The notes under the pieces were generated by a model. That model worked only from the letters and a program-made list of their open reading frames with translations. It was not told the origin of the DNA and ran no database searches. The translations under genes and the position numbers were made by a program. A stretch of DNA of 64,000 bases, from contig NZ_LMQS01000001.1 of assembly GCF_001424665.1 (NCBI RefSeq), positions 683,225 to 747,224 of the forward strand, given 5' to 3'. This DNA is from Methylophilus sp. Leaf416. GTDB taxonomy: Bacteria; Pseudomonadota; Gammaproteobacteria; Burkholderiales; Methylophilaceae. This document shows positions 1 to 8,674 of the stretch, in pieces. Position 1 is the stretch's first letter, and the number at the start of each line of letters is the position of its first letter.

Positions 1-6
1 CAACTC

Positions 7-579
7 ATGAGCGGGATCAAATTAATTGTAGGCCTGGGTAACCCGGGTGAAAAGTACACCATGACCCGGCACAACGCCGGCTTCTGGCTGGTAGATATTC
101 TAGCGCAGCAATCTGGCAGCCGTTTATCTCCTGAAGCCAAACTGTTTGGCATCGCCGGAAAATGGTCGCCGCATGCTGACAAATGGCTTCTAAAACCCAC
201 AACGTTTATGAATGCCAGCGGAAAATCCGTCGCTGCACTCGCCAATTACTACAAAATATTACCTGCCGAAATTCTGGTGGTGCATGATGAGCTGGATTTA
301 CTACCCGGTCAGGCAAAACTGAAGTTCGGCGGCGGCCATGGTGGTCACAATGGCCTGCGGGATATTCATGCAGCATTAAACACGCCTGAGTATTGGCGCT
401 TGCGCATAGGCATAGGTCACCCCGGCAACAAAGCAGAAGTGGTTAATTTTGTATTGAAAGCGGCCAGTAAATACGAACAGCAGGCCATCGATGACAGCAT
501 TATTAAAGCCACTACCGTGACTGATCTATTGGCACAAGGCCAGTTTGAAAAGGCCATGCTGCAACTGCATAGCAAATAA
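7..579 (+). CDS. pth: Peptidyl-tRNA hydrolase
   Basis: Hydrolyses peptidyl-tRNAs that drop off ribosomes so that the tRNA can be recycled; cytoplasmic. The 190-residue length is normal for bacterial Pth. Visible family motifs are VGLGNPG at residues 8-14 (Asn12), TRHNAGF with the catalytic His22, FMNASG near residue 67, and HDELDL followed by a glycine-rich GGHGGHNGLR stretch around 93-118. The start lies only six bases from the window edge, so its ribosome binding site cannot be judged. The same-strand gene order pth then ychF is common in proteobacteria. A convergent gene ends 43 bp downstream. Confidence 0.97.
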   Translation: MSGIKLIVGLGNPGEKYTMTRHNAGFWLVDILAQQSGSRLSPEAKLFGIAGKWSPHADKWLLKPTTFMNASGKSVAALANYYKILPAEILVVHDELDLLPGQAKLKFGGGHGGHNGLRDIHAALNTPEYWRLRIGIGHPGNKAEVVNFVLKAASKYEQQAIDDSIIKATTVTDLLAQGQFEKAMLQLHSK

Positions 580-621
580 CAACGCCACTATCAGCGGTGC
601 GCTGAATGACTTCAAAACAAC

Positions 622-3384
622 CTACTGCGACACGGTATGCTGCTGCCACTGGTGGACCCAATTGACAAAATCATCTGGCCGCAGTGGTTGCGAGAAATAA
701 AAGCCTTGGCCGTGATCACAACCCATATCGCGTAATATTTCCAGCTGGCGCAGACTTTCAATACCTTCTGCAATCACCTGCATGCCCAGGCTGTGAGCCA
801 TCATGATAATGGCACGGCACAAAGCTTCATCTTCACTGGAAGTCTCCAGTTCGCGTACAAACGAACGGTCTATTTTGACGTAATTAATCGGGAATTTTTT
901 CAGGTAAGACAATGACGAATAGCCTGTACCAAAATCATCCAGCGCCACCTGCACGCCCGCCTGCTGGTATAACGCCAGGCGTTCACTCACCTGCGAATTG
1001 GCATCCATTAACAAGCGCTCAGTGATTTCCACTACTACCATGTTGCGTTCGGTATTGCCGCTTAAAATCTCTTTTAGCCAGTCATGCTGTTTTTTATACT
1101 CGGATGCAAACTGCACAGGCGATTTATTAATCGCCACCTGAAAATCAGCATGTAAACTCTGCCGCCATGTGCAGCATTGCTGGATTGCGGTTTTAAATAC
1201 CCAGTCGCCAATCGGCACAATCAGCAAGGTATCTTCTGCAATACTGATAAACTCCATCGGCGGGATAATGCCTTTAACCGGATGCTGCCAGCGTATCAGT
1301 GCTTCTGCTTTTAACACGGCGTTGGTTTGCAGATTGACCACCGGCTGGTATTCGAGGAAAAACTGCTGGCCCTTTATCGCCATATGCAGGTCATGCGACA
1401 ACAGCATGCGGTTTTCAGCATGCTCCTGCATGCGGGGCGTAAAGTAGGTGAAGCAGTTACCACCCTTCTGCTTGGATGCATACATGGCCTGATCCACCCG
1501 TTTCATCAGGTCATCTTTATTGCTGGCATCATCCGGGAAAATCGCAATCCCCAGGCTGGCGGCAACATACGCATGGCTGTTTTCCAGCTTGAATGGTGTA
1601 GACAGGCTATCAATCACCTTCTGTGCAATATTCTCCACATAAGCTGCATGCGCATCGGTGAGCATCAATACAAATTCGTCACCGCCCAACCGCGCCACCA
1701 GGCCGTTTTCATCAATACATTGTGTCAGGCGTTGCCCAGCATGTTTCAGTAACAGGTCGCCCTGATCGTGGCCTTGCGAATCATTCACCTCTTTAAAGCG
1801 GTCTAGGTCTAGAAAGATAATCGCCACTTTATGGTTATTGTTCTTAACCAGTCGCAATTGCTGATCCAGGCGTTCAAAGAACATGCGCCGGTTAGGCAAG
1901 CCGGTCAACGTGTCCACATTCGCGTATTGCCAGATCGCCTCTTCAGACTGCTTGATTTTGCTGATATCTGCCAACGTGCCAAGTACCCGCAATGACTTGC
2001 CCTCGTCATCGCGTTTGAACACCATGCCGCGGTCATACACCCACTTCCAGCTACCATCCTTGCATGCCATGCGATATTCCATCGCGTAGTGGTCACGCTC
2101 GCCATCCAGCACCTGTTGCAGCATGGCCATCGCCGCCGGGTAATCATCTTCATGAATACGCCTATGCCAGCTGCCAGGCTGGTGATCAAACTCATGCGGT
2201 AAAAACCCCAGCATGCCTTTCCAGCGGTCAGAATATACAATGCGGGATTCCGGTACATACCAATCCCACAAACCATCGCCGGTACTTTCCAGTGCCAGCA
2301 TCCAGCGCTGCTCGCTGGTATTAAATTCCTGGTTAAATTTCTCCAGTGCCTGCTGAGTCTGGCTGCGCATCACTGCGAAGTAGGCAATGCCGCCCAGCAA
2401 CATACTGAGGAAAATCCCCAGAATACCGATACGGTTTGCCTGGCCATAATCAATTGTCGCTTCAAATGCAGGCGTGGAGCGGGCCCGCAAACTCCACTCC
2501 TGCCCATTGATGCCCAGCACATGCGACATGCCGTAAATCGCCTTCAGTGCGTGCAGTTGCGATTCGTCATTGCTGTGGTACAACGGCGTCTGTCCCTTGC
2601 CTTTGACCTGGTCAAACACATCAAAATGCACATGCCGCTGCTCTGTCTGGTGCAGCGCTTCACTTAAGAAAACCGCCACATCGAAACGCAAAAATACCCA
2701 GCCATTTAACATGCGCCTGCGGTCATGCACAGGAATATCCGTCAGCTTGCCGCGATACACCGGCGCATGTAACACATAATGTTTTTGCAGCGGCAAAATA
2801 TCATCTATCATCGAATGGGTAGCCATTACCAGCTGCCCACCATCCCCAGACGTTAGCAAATCAGCCCTTATCGCTGCATGACCAAAAGCATTCTTGAATA
2901 ATACTTCACGGTTGGTATCGTTTCGAGGCTCCACATAGATGATAGGCGCGAACTCGTCGCCCTTGAATGTATTGCCACGCTCCTGCAACAGTTTCTGGAT
3001 AGGCATTTCCAGGTCTTTAAAAGTATCAGGGTGTTGCAGGTTGATGTATTTGATAAATCCGATCGCGCTCAGGCTGGCATCACCGGGGCGCTCGATAAAG
3101 TCATTCACATAGAGTTTGAATTCATCGGCAGAAACATGCTCTGAAGAAATATAAAGCTGTTCAACCCCCTTTAATATCTGGCGGTAGACCTCTATCCTGT
3201 GCTGAATATCTTCCGCGGCATTGACGACGGATTGCCTGAATTGTATTTCCTGCAATGCTTCCGCATGGTGACGCTCGCTGACCCACAGCAAGAGTGTAGT
3301 CAGCACCGCTCCCGAAAATATCACCCCGGCAATCCAGCGCGACATTAGGAGTTGTCGCAACGGCGCCATTTCGAAAAGAAACAT
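622..3384 (-). CDS. CHASE-PAS-GGDEF-EAL cyclic di-GMP signalling protein
   Basis: Inner-membrane sensor predicted to make and/or break cyclic di-GMP. The 920-residue protein has an N-terminal TM segment (about 15-37), a periplasmic CHASE-type sensor (about 45-300), a second TM (about 320-340), a PAS_3-type domain (about 355-480, with GDGLWDW and HPDD-like EDD features), a GGDEF domain with intact RLGGDEF near residue 575, and an EAL domain with intact EALIRW near 665 and DDFGTGYSSL near 820. Both catalytic signatures look intact, so it may be bifunctional or regulated towards one activity. The start is supported by AAGGATG just upstream. The ligand is unknown. It stands alone, convergent with pth. 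Confidence 0.93.
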   Translation of the reverse strand: MFLFEMAPLRQLLMSRWIAGVIFSGAVLTTLLLWVSERHHAEALQEIQFRQSVVNAAEDIQHRIEVYRQILKGVEQLYISSEHVSADEFKLYVNDFIERPGDASLSAIGFIKYINLQHPDTFKDLEMPIQKLLQERGNTFKGDEFAPIIYVEPRNDTNREVLFKNAFGHAAIRADLLTSGDGGQLVMATHSMIDDILPLQKHYVLHAPVYRGKLTDIPVHDRRRMLNGWVFLRFDVAVFLSEALHQTEQRHVHFDVFDQVKGKGQTPLYHSNDESQLHALKAIYGMSHVLGINGQEWSLRARSTPAFEATIDYGQANRIGILGIFLSMLLGGIAYFAVMRSQTQQALEKFNQEFNTSEQRWMLALESTGDGLWDWYVPESRIVYSDRWKGMLGFLPHEFDHQPGSWHRRIHEDDYPAAMAMLQQVLDGERDHYAMEYRMACKDGSWKWVYDRGMVFKRDDEGKSLRVLGTLADISKIKQSEEAIWQYANVDTLTGLPNRRMFFERLDQQLRLVKNNNHKVAIIFLDLDRFKEVNDSQGHDQGDLLLKHAGQRLTQCIDENGLVARLGGDEFVLMLTDAHAAYVENIAQKVIDSLSTPFKLENSHAYVAASLGIAIFPDDASNKDDLMKRVDQAMYASKQKGGNCFTYFTPRMQEHAENRMLLSHDLHMAIKGQQFFLEYQPVVNLQTNAVLKAEALIRWQHPVKGIIPPMEFISIAEDTLLIVPIGDWVFKTAIQQCCTWRQSLHADFQVAINKSPVQFASEYKKQHDWLKEILSGNTERNMVVVEITERLLMDANSQVSERLALYQQAGVQVALDDFGTGYSSLSYLKKFPINYVKIDRSFVRELETSSEDEALCRAIIMMAHSLGMQVIAEGIESLRQLEILRDMGCDHGQGFYFSQPLRPDDFVNWVHQWQQHTVSQ

Positions 3385-3598
3385 TTCTCATCCTTATCCA
3401 GGAAGATGCATGACAGGATGATTATGCCCCCGCTGTCATGCAATGTATATTGTCATCATCCTGCCCGCCTGCCTGTATAAAAGCAAGTCATTGCAAGATA
3501 CTTTTGTTGTATTTCTTTACTAACGGTAAAATATCACTTTTATTCAATGCCAACCGCAAAAATCTTGCGCGGCAGCACACACTGAAAGCCATTCCATT

Positions 3599-4684
3599 AT
3601 GAAATGCGGTATTGTCGGCCTGCCAAACGTAGGCAAATCCACCCTGTTTAATGCAATTACTAAAGCCGGCATCGCCGCAGAAAACTACCCCTTCTGTACC
3701 ATCGAGCCTAACGTTGGCATTGTTGAAGTACCGGATAACCGCCTGCAACCGCTGATTGACCTGGTCAAGCCGCAAAAAGTCCAGCCTGCCATTGTGGAAT
3801 TCGTAGATATTGCCGGCCTGGTTGCCGGCGCTTCCAAAGGTGAAGGCCTGGGTAACAAATTCCTCGCCAACATCCGCGAGACTGATGCCATTGCCCACGT
3901 CGTACGCTGTTTTGAAGATGGCAACGTGATTCACGTAGCTGGCAAAATCGATCCGCTGGCCGATATTGAAGTGATCAATACCGAGCTGGCACTGGCGGAT
4001 ATGGAAACCGTAGAAAAAACCATGCAGCGCGAAGGCAAAAAAGCCAAAAGTGGCGACAAAGACGCCATCGCACTTATAAAAGTATTAGACAAAGTATTAC
4101 CGTGCCTGAACGAAGCCAAAGCCGTACGCACACTGAACCTGGATTCTGATGAACTCGCATTGCTGAAACCGCTGTGCCTGATCACCGTAAAACCAGTGAT
4201 GTACATCACCAACGTGATTGAAGGTGGGTTTGAAAACAATCCACACCTGGACAAAGTACTAGCCCTGGCAAAAACCGAGAAAGCACCCGTCGTGACTATC
4301 TGCGCCAAAATCGAAGGTGAAATCTCCGAACTGGACGAAGAAGACAAACTGCTGTTCCTGGAAGAGCTAGGCCAGGATGAACCAGGCCTCAACCGCGTCA
4401 TCCGCGCAGCATACGATTTGCTAGGCCTGCAAACCTACTTCACCGCCGGCGTACAGGAAGTCCGCGCCTGGACTGTGAAAAAAGGTGCCACCGCACCGCA
4501 AGCTGCTGGCGTCATCCACACCGACTTCGAACGCGGCTTTATCCGCGCCGAAGTGATTGCCTACAATGACTACGTGCAATACAAAGGTGAGAAAGGCTCG
4601 CAGGAAGCAGGCAAAATGCGTCTGGAAGGCAAGGAATACATCGTGCAGGACGGCGATGTCATGCACTTCCGCTTCAATGTTTAA
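3599..4684 (+). CDS. ychF: Ribosome-binding ATPase YchF (Obg family)
   Basis: Universally conserved P-loop protein of the Obg/HflX group that prefers ATP and binds ribosomes; implicated in translation and oxidative stress control. The 361-residue length matches the family (about 363). Visible are the Walker [10 protein letters not shown] at residues 6-14, switch region [17 protein letters not shown] near 67-83, a coiled-coil middle part, and the C-terminal TGS domain ending in [12 protein letters not shown]. The ORF begins directly at the usual [14 protein letters not shown] amino terminus. It lies just upstream of a tRNA gene. Confidence 0.97.
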   Translation: MKCGIVGLPNVGKSTLFNAITKAGIAAENYPFCTIEPNVGIVEVPDNRLQPLIDLVKPQKVQPAIVEFVDIAGLVAGASKGEGLGNKFLANIRETDAIAHVVRCFEDGNVIHVAGKIDPLADIEVINTELALADMETVEKTMQREGKKAKSGDKDAIALIKVLDKVLPCLNEAKAVRTLNLDSDELALLKPLCLITVKPVMYITNVIEGGFENNPHLDKVLALAKTEKAPVVTICAKIEGEISELDEEDKLLFLEELGQDEPGLNRVIRAAYDLLGLQTYFTAGVQEVRAWTVKKGATAPQAAGVIHTDFERGFIRAEVIAYNDYVQYKGEKGSQEAGKMRLEGKEYIVQDGDVMHFRFNV

Positions 4685-4721
4685 CTGACTTAAAAGACTG
4701 CGAAAACACTATAAACGATTG

Positions 4722-4750
4722 TTGTCGTCCCTAGACACAACTGCTATAAT
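4722..4750 (+). promoter_or_regulatory. Sigma-70 type promoter of the tRNA gene
   Basis: TTGTCG at 4722-4727 and a perfect TATAAT at 4745-4750 are separated by 17 bp. The -10 box ends 15 bp before the mature tRNA 5' end, the expected geometry for a stable RNA promoter. Confidence 0.75.
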
Positions 4751-4765
4751 CGCGGTCTTTCAAAT

Positions 4766-4842
4766 GGTGATGTAGCTCAGCTGGTTAGAGCACAGGATTC
4801 ATAATCCTGGGGTCGAGGGTTCAAGTCCCTCTTTCACCACCA
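4766..4842 (+). tRNA. tRNA with anticodon CAT (elongator tRNA-Met most likely)
   Basis: A 77-nt cloverleaf with encoded CCA: acceptor GGTGATG against TTTCACC (one mismatch and one wobble near the base), D arm GCTC/GAGC, anticodon stem CAGGA/TCCTG with loop TTCATAA (anticodon CAT), T arm GAGGG-TTCAAGT-CCCTC, then A-CCA. CAT could be elongator Met or lysidine-modified Ile2; the position after ychF and general shape favour Met, but I could not run an identity model. Its 3' half is the integration site of the following island and is kept intact by the integrated copy. Confidence 0.9.
4802..4842 (+). repeat. attL: 41-bp direct repeat inside the tRNA gene
   Basis: Identical over 41 bases to 15242-15282; identity stops at the CCA end (next base A here, G at the right copy) and at the left after one base (4801 A versus 15241 T). 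It covers the 3' side of the anticodon loop and stem, T arm and acceptor 3' strand, the usual crossover region for tRNA-targeting tyrosine integrases. Confidence 0.93.
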
Positions 4843-4850
4843 AAATACTA

Positions 4851-4885
4851 AATAAGCCATTGATTTAATAGATCAATGGCTTATT
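4851..4885 (+). terminator. Terminator brought in downstream of the tRNA
   Basis: A perfect 14-bp stem (4851-4864 with 4872-4885), 7-nt loop, followed by a T run. It lies inside the island directly after attL, so the integrated element supplies its own tRNA terminator while the ancestral one is displaced to 15288-15319. Confidence 0.85.
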
Positions 4886-4932
4886 TTTTGCCTTAATTCC
4901 GACTATGGTGGTACACAAGGGTGGTACACATC

Positions 4933-6357
4933 ATGTCAGCCAACTTCTTGACGCAATCACGTCACAGGTCAATTTATTACTTCCGGCGCCGCATACCGTT
5001 CGACCTGCAACATCACTTCCCTAACACCATACTGAAAAAATCACTTAACACTGCCAGTAAGAAGCAGGCTATTATCCTGGCGCGTGGCCTTGCTAGCCAG
5101 GTAGACAGAATTTTTGAACATATCCGAAGTATGAAAAAGAATAACGAAGAAGACTTAATTGAAATCTCATGGGGCTTTGAGCTGCATTACGATGAGCATC
5201 AACAACCAATTCTCAAAGTTACAGATGCCCAACCTCAGGACACTGAGTCGATAACGGCTGTGGTTACAGCCGCGCTAAACGCCTCTAACAATAAACAACA
5301 TAGCAAACCACTCGACCAACCGATAGGCGCGACTATAGCCCCCTCAAAATGCTTTCAGGACTATATTGAGTTGTACTTTTCAAAATCAGAGCTGAAGCCA
5401 AACACGATAGCAAACTACAAGAGCAAACTCGAAGACGCCAGGCAGTTCTTTGGTGAAAACTCAAGCCCTTTAAGCATCACACAAATCGGCATTGTTCAGT
5501 ATTCAGACCACGTGAAGGCCAGAATCGAAAATATCACGACCCAAGGGCTTTACATTCAAGTTGTATTGTCATTCGTCAACTGGCACCGCATTCGTGAAGG
5601 TCTCGGAACTTTAACGTCATCTACATTGATCCCTACTCGGCTTACGCCGCAACATGAAGATAGAGAGGAATTTAGTGATGATGATATGCATATCATATTT
5701 ACGAATGCGTACAGATATAGTCGTCAGCAACCACACAAGTGGTGGGTAACAATTGCTGTTGCCTTTTTAGGTTGCCGAATAGAAGAGTTATGCCAGGTGA
5801 ACATCAAAAGTGACTTGTTTCATGATCAAGCTCAGGACATTTGGTATTTCAACTTTAATGAATCTCCTGACGCAGATGGCAGCCAGAAGAAATCACTTAA
5901 AAAGATGACAAGTTGGAGAAAGGTGCCTATTCACCGAACATTAATTAAACACGGTTTTATTGACTACCTTAAGTCGCAGTCTGCAAAGGGTGCAAACCGT
6001 CCATTTGAACTGCGCTGGGCGGCTAGGGTCGTTGAAGCTGATGGCATTCACAAATGGAGCCATTACGTAACTAAATGGGCAGGCAGGGAACTGACTAAGC
6101 TTGCCGAAGATAACCGGGTTGTGAAAGGCAAGAAAACATACTTCCATTCTATGCGGCATACATTCGCCAGACTAATGCAGGATGCCGGCGTGGCTGGTGA
6201 GATTAGCGAAGCACTCGCTGGTCGCAATGCCGGTATTGGTGAACAGGAACGGTATGGGAAAATTAAGAACAACTACGCTTTGCTTTACAAAGAAGGTATC
6301 GAGAAAGGCCTAGGGCCGCTCGAAGATATTTTGGAGTCAGTAATAAATCATAAGTAA
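4933..6357 (+). CDS. Tyrosine recombinase / phage-type integrase
   Basis: Site-specific integrase expected to move the island in and out of the adjacent tRNA gene. The 474-residue protein begins with the short basic YYFRRRIPFDLQHHFP segment typical of tRNA-island integrases (DUF6538-like), followed by a SAM-like core-binding domain (about 150-230) and a catalytic domain with the first Arg in GCRIEELCQ, HSMRHTFARLM (HxxR) and the nucleophile in ERYGKI near the end. The region normally holding the second His reads LAGRNAGIG, so that residue is substituted. I chose ATG 4933 over the GTG at 4921 because the downstream start matches the usual amino terminus. Located 90 bp from attL. Confidence 0.93.
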   Translation: MSANFLTQSRHRSIYYFRRRIPFDLQHHFPNTILKKSLNTASKKQAIILARGLASQVDRIFEHIRSMKKNNEEDLIEISWGFELHYDEHQQPILKVTDAQPQDTESITAVVTAALNASNNKQHSKPLDQPIGATIAPSKCFQDYIELYFSKSELKPNTIANYKSKLEDARQFFGENSSPLSITQIGIVQYSDHVKARIENITTQGLYIQVVLSFVNWHRIREGLGTLTSSTLIPTRLTPQHEDREEFSDDDMHIIFTNAYRYSRQQPHKWWVTIAVAFLGCRIEELCQVNIKSDLFHDQAQDIWYFNFNESPDADGSQKKSLKKMTSWRKVPIHRTLIKHGFIDYLKSQSAKGANRPFELRWAARVVEADGIHKWSHYVTKWAGRELTKLAEDNRVVKGKKTYFHSMRHTFARLMQDAGVAGEISEALAGRNAGIGEQERYGKIKNNYALLYKEGIEKGLGPLEDILESVINHK

Positions 6358-7049
6358 CACCCATATATAAATACTATTAATAGTATTTATATATGTATTA
6401 ATAATAATCTTCAGGTGGGGAGACGAAACTCCCCCTAACCCCTTTAAAATTAAAGAGGTCAGTTTTATCCTGAACACAATTACCAAATTTCTTCAGTATG
6501 GGTCCCTCCTGCAATTCCTGTACTTTTATTGATTTGTAACCACTTACAGGTCCGACGATAGTTACAATCTCACTGGCACGGCTACTAGGACCTCAATTTA
6601 GTTGAGGCAACTCCACCGATAAGTTTCAGCCAGAATCCTTCTTGACTTCGCTGACATATAGCTACAATTGTGGCTGCTACTACATGGTCAACTTATACAA
6701 CTGTGCCAGAACGTTTGGATGCCGCTAGCACGCACAGAGGGCTTCTAGGTACATTATAGTCAGCGATGACTTATCTTTTACGCTGTAAGCAAAATAAACT
6801 TAGCCTGGAAAATTGATTTGGCAAAACTACCTGAAAGCGGCTTCCAAGATGCCTTTAATTGCACAATAGCCCACTTGTAGAACCGCCACTTACAATCACC
6901 CACCCTACCCCATATCTACCTATAAAATATCGCGTTTAAACGTGACTTATGAAACAAAAGAAGAGTGTACGGATATTACTTATGAATGAGATTGCATCTG
7001 TATTTTCAGTTAATTACTATTAGAATGCTGTAAGTCTATTTCACAGTTC
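6358..7049. other. Non-coding stretch between integrase and first cargo gene
   Basis: About 690 bp with no credible reading frame. It holds the 34-bp palindrome (6362-6395) and a GGGGAG-ACGAAA-CTCCCC hairpin (6417-6434) without a proper T run. No other repeat or promoter could be supported. It could contain island control sites, since no excisionase gene is obvious. Confidence 0.5.
6362..6395. repeat. 34-bp perfect AT-rich palindrome after the integrase
   Basis: The 34 bases read identically on both strands with no central spacer, starting five bases after the integrase stop. The stem is nearly all A and T, so it is a weak hairpin in RNA; a dimeric protein site or a cruciform is as likely as a terminator. 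Confidence 0.75.
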
Positions 7050-7391
7050 ATGCCTATGCGCGAAGTCGAAAGCCATTCCCATTCATTCCTACCCGGTACG
7101 TGGCCATTTAAAGTTCCAACGACAGCTGCTGGCTTCACGACTGATCGGCTTTTAAAGGAAAACTTGCCGATCTTACGTGTGTTTCACTCCTCAGACGGAG
7201 ACTGGCAATTTTTCAATGGAGATATTGCGGATGATGACGAGTGTAAGTTGGTCTGCTTAGGGTGTATGTACACACGGGATAGCACCATTGGTATCTTAAG
7301 CAGCCTTCCATGTGGATGGTTTGCAAGCAGAGAATCAATTGATAGCTCTTGGGAATGCGAGCCATATGAAGAGGATGGCTCTGAAATTTGA
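7050..7391 (+). CDS. Small protein of unknown function (GDWQF / LPxGW..RES motif type)
   Basis: A 113-residue soluble protein with no TM segment. Visible landmarks are the ILRVFHSSDGDWQF segment near residues 40-55, a cysteine pair CLGC around 70, and LPCGWFASRESIDSSW near 90-105. I recall small bacterial proteins with the same order of motifs (VYH.EDGDWQF then LP.GW.A.RES..S.W), whose function I do not know; some such small acidic proteins act as immunity factors, but nothing here proves that. No clear ribosome binding site is visible. It is the first cargo gene inside the island. Confidence 0.6.
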   Translation: MPMREVESHSHSFLPGTWPFKVPTTAAGFTTDRLLKENLPILRVFHSSDGDWQFFNGDIADDDECKLVCLGCMYTRDSTIGILSSLPCGWFASRESIDSSWECEPYEEDGSEI

Positions 7392-7450
7392 TATTGTAGC
7401 AAAGCAAAACGGCTTGCAATTTATTCGCACCAGACATTTAAACTATCATA

Positions 7451-8032
7451 CTAAGCAGCTCTTAAGTATTGATAGAGAGTTTCCCTGGCTATTCCATATT
7501 CACGTGCTAATGCAGCTCTGTTTTTGTGGTTATTGGCTTTATCTTTAGCCACCAGCTCAGCCATGTCATCATCACTCAATGACCTCTTACGGCCGGTATA
7601 AACACCGTTAGCCTTGGCAATAGCAATACCTTCGCGCTGACGCTCTTTAATTAGCGAGCGTTCAAACTCCGCAAAGGCACCCATTACCGACAACATCAAT
7701 TTAGACATGGGCGAATCTTCGCCAGTGAATGTCATGCTTTCCTTAATAAACTGTACCGCCACGCCCCTAGCAGTTAGATCACCGACAATCCTCCGGAGAT
7801 CATCTAAGTTTCGTGCAAGTCGATCCATTGAATGAACAATGAATGTATCGCCATTACGAAGATGTTTCAGAGCTGCTTGAAGTTGTGGCCGATCAACACT
7901 CTTACCACTGGCATGATCGGTGAAAAGCATATCCAGATTTAACCCTGCTAACTGATCCTCTTGCCTGGCTGTCTTTTGATCTATTGTCGAAACACGAATG
8001 TATCCAACTAGCTGACCTTTACTACCTGTCAT
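7451..8032 (-). CDS. Serine recombinase (resolvase/invertase family)
   Basis: Small serine recombinase that cuts and rejoins DNA at paired sites. About 193 residues: catalytic domain with nucleophile Ser in GYIRVSTIDQ near residue 14, VHSMDRLARNLDDLR with the conserved Arg pair near 70, GAFAEFERSLIKERQREGI at the E helix, then a C-terminal helix-turn-helix (about 145-193). I prefer the start MTGSKGQ at 8032 to the longer 8062 start because the family begins shortly before GYIRVS. There is no transposase beside it, so it may resolve or invert island segments rather than belong to a Tn3 transposon. Confidence 0.88.
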   Translation of the reverse strand: MTGSKGQLVGYIRVSTIDQKTARQEDQLAGLNLDMLFTDHASGKSVDRPQLQAALKHLRNGDTFIVHSMDRLARNLDDLRRIVGDLTARGVAVQFIKESMTFTGEDSPMSKLMLSVMGAFAEFERSLIKERQREGIAIAKANGVYTGRKRSLSDDDMAELVAKDKANNHKNRAALAREYGIARETLYQYLRAA

Positions 8033-8252
8033 CCTTCTTTCCCTATGCGAATGTGTCAGCATAGACTCTAGGATGATGCCTGATAGGTGTCAAGTAAATG
8101 GTGAACCAATCCTAAACTTACACAAATCTCACAATCTACTGACGTCAGGTTTAAGTACACTCCAAACTGACAGATTAACTGAGCTATTGTAGGAGTTGAG
8201 TGCAAATCCTACAATTTACAAAACTGAGTTTTATAACCTCTTGGGAGAAAAG

Positions 8253-8639
8253 ATGATTTCAGCACTTGAATACGCGGACCTAAACGGATTACAAATTTCG
8301 GATGTGATGCAGAAAATCCATGCCGGAGAGTTAAAAGCAGTTGAGATTGAAAACATTTGGTTCATCAAAGGTTTTGATAGCCCTCTAGATAAAAAGAAAT
8401 ATCAGACACCTATTACATCAACAGTTATGAATACATTCGCAATACTTACATTATTCAGTGGTTTTATATTGGTGCTGTTTCTGATCACTGGCGACAATAG
8501 AATAGGTTTGTTTGGCTATAGCGCGACTGTAATTGGTGCTGTAGCATGCATTTTACAAGGGACACTATTTGTTATTTTAGGTCAGGTCGTATTTTATTTA
8601 TCTAAAATAGAATTTAATACCAGAAAGAGTTCTGATTAA
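8253..8639 (+). CDS. Small two-TM protein with an N-terminal HTH-like segment
   Basis: Unknown function. The start at 8253 is chosen because GGGAG lies five bases upstream; a longer TTG start at 8196 would add 19 residues and has its purine-rich sequence directly abutting the codon. The 128-residue protein begins with a compact segment (ALEYADLNGLQISDVMQKI, then ELKAVEIENIWFI) resembling the small helical DNA-binding or reader module of excisionase/MerR-like proteins. Two hydrophobic helices follow (about 55-80 and 88-113). A polar tail ends the protein. A membrane-tethered regulator or effector is a guess only. It is convergent with the next gene. Confidence 0.55.
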   Translation: MISALEYADLNGLQISDVMQKIHAGELKAVEIENIWFIKGFDSPLDKKKYQTPITSTVMNTFAILTLFSGFILVLFLITGDNRIGLFGYSATVIGAVACILQGTLFVILGQVVFYLSKIEFNTRKSSD

Positions 8640-8674
8640 TTCACAGCAAGGGTATTGAATCAAAAAGTATATTG

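Noticed and set aside
3931-4401. Long minus-strand frame opposite ychF
   Set aside because: Serine-rich antisense shadow of the intact ychF frame with no family resemblance.
6480-7040. Search for a replication origin or excisionase gene between integrase and cargo
   Set aside because: No iterons, DnaA boxes or small HTH frame could be supported.
8196-8252. TTG start at 8196 for the HTH-like 2TM protein
   Set aside because: Shine-Dalgarno sequence abuts the codon; the ATG at 8253 has GGGAG at a normal distance.
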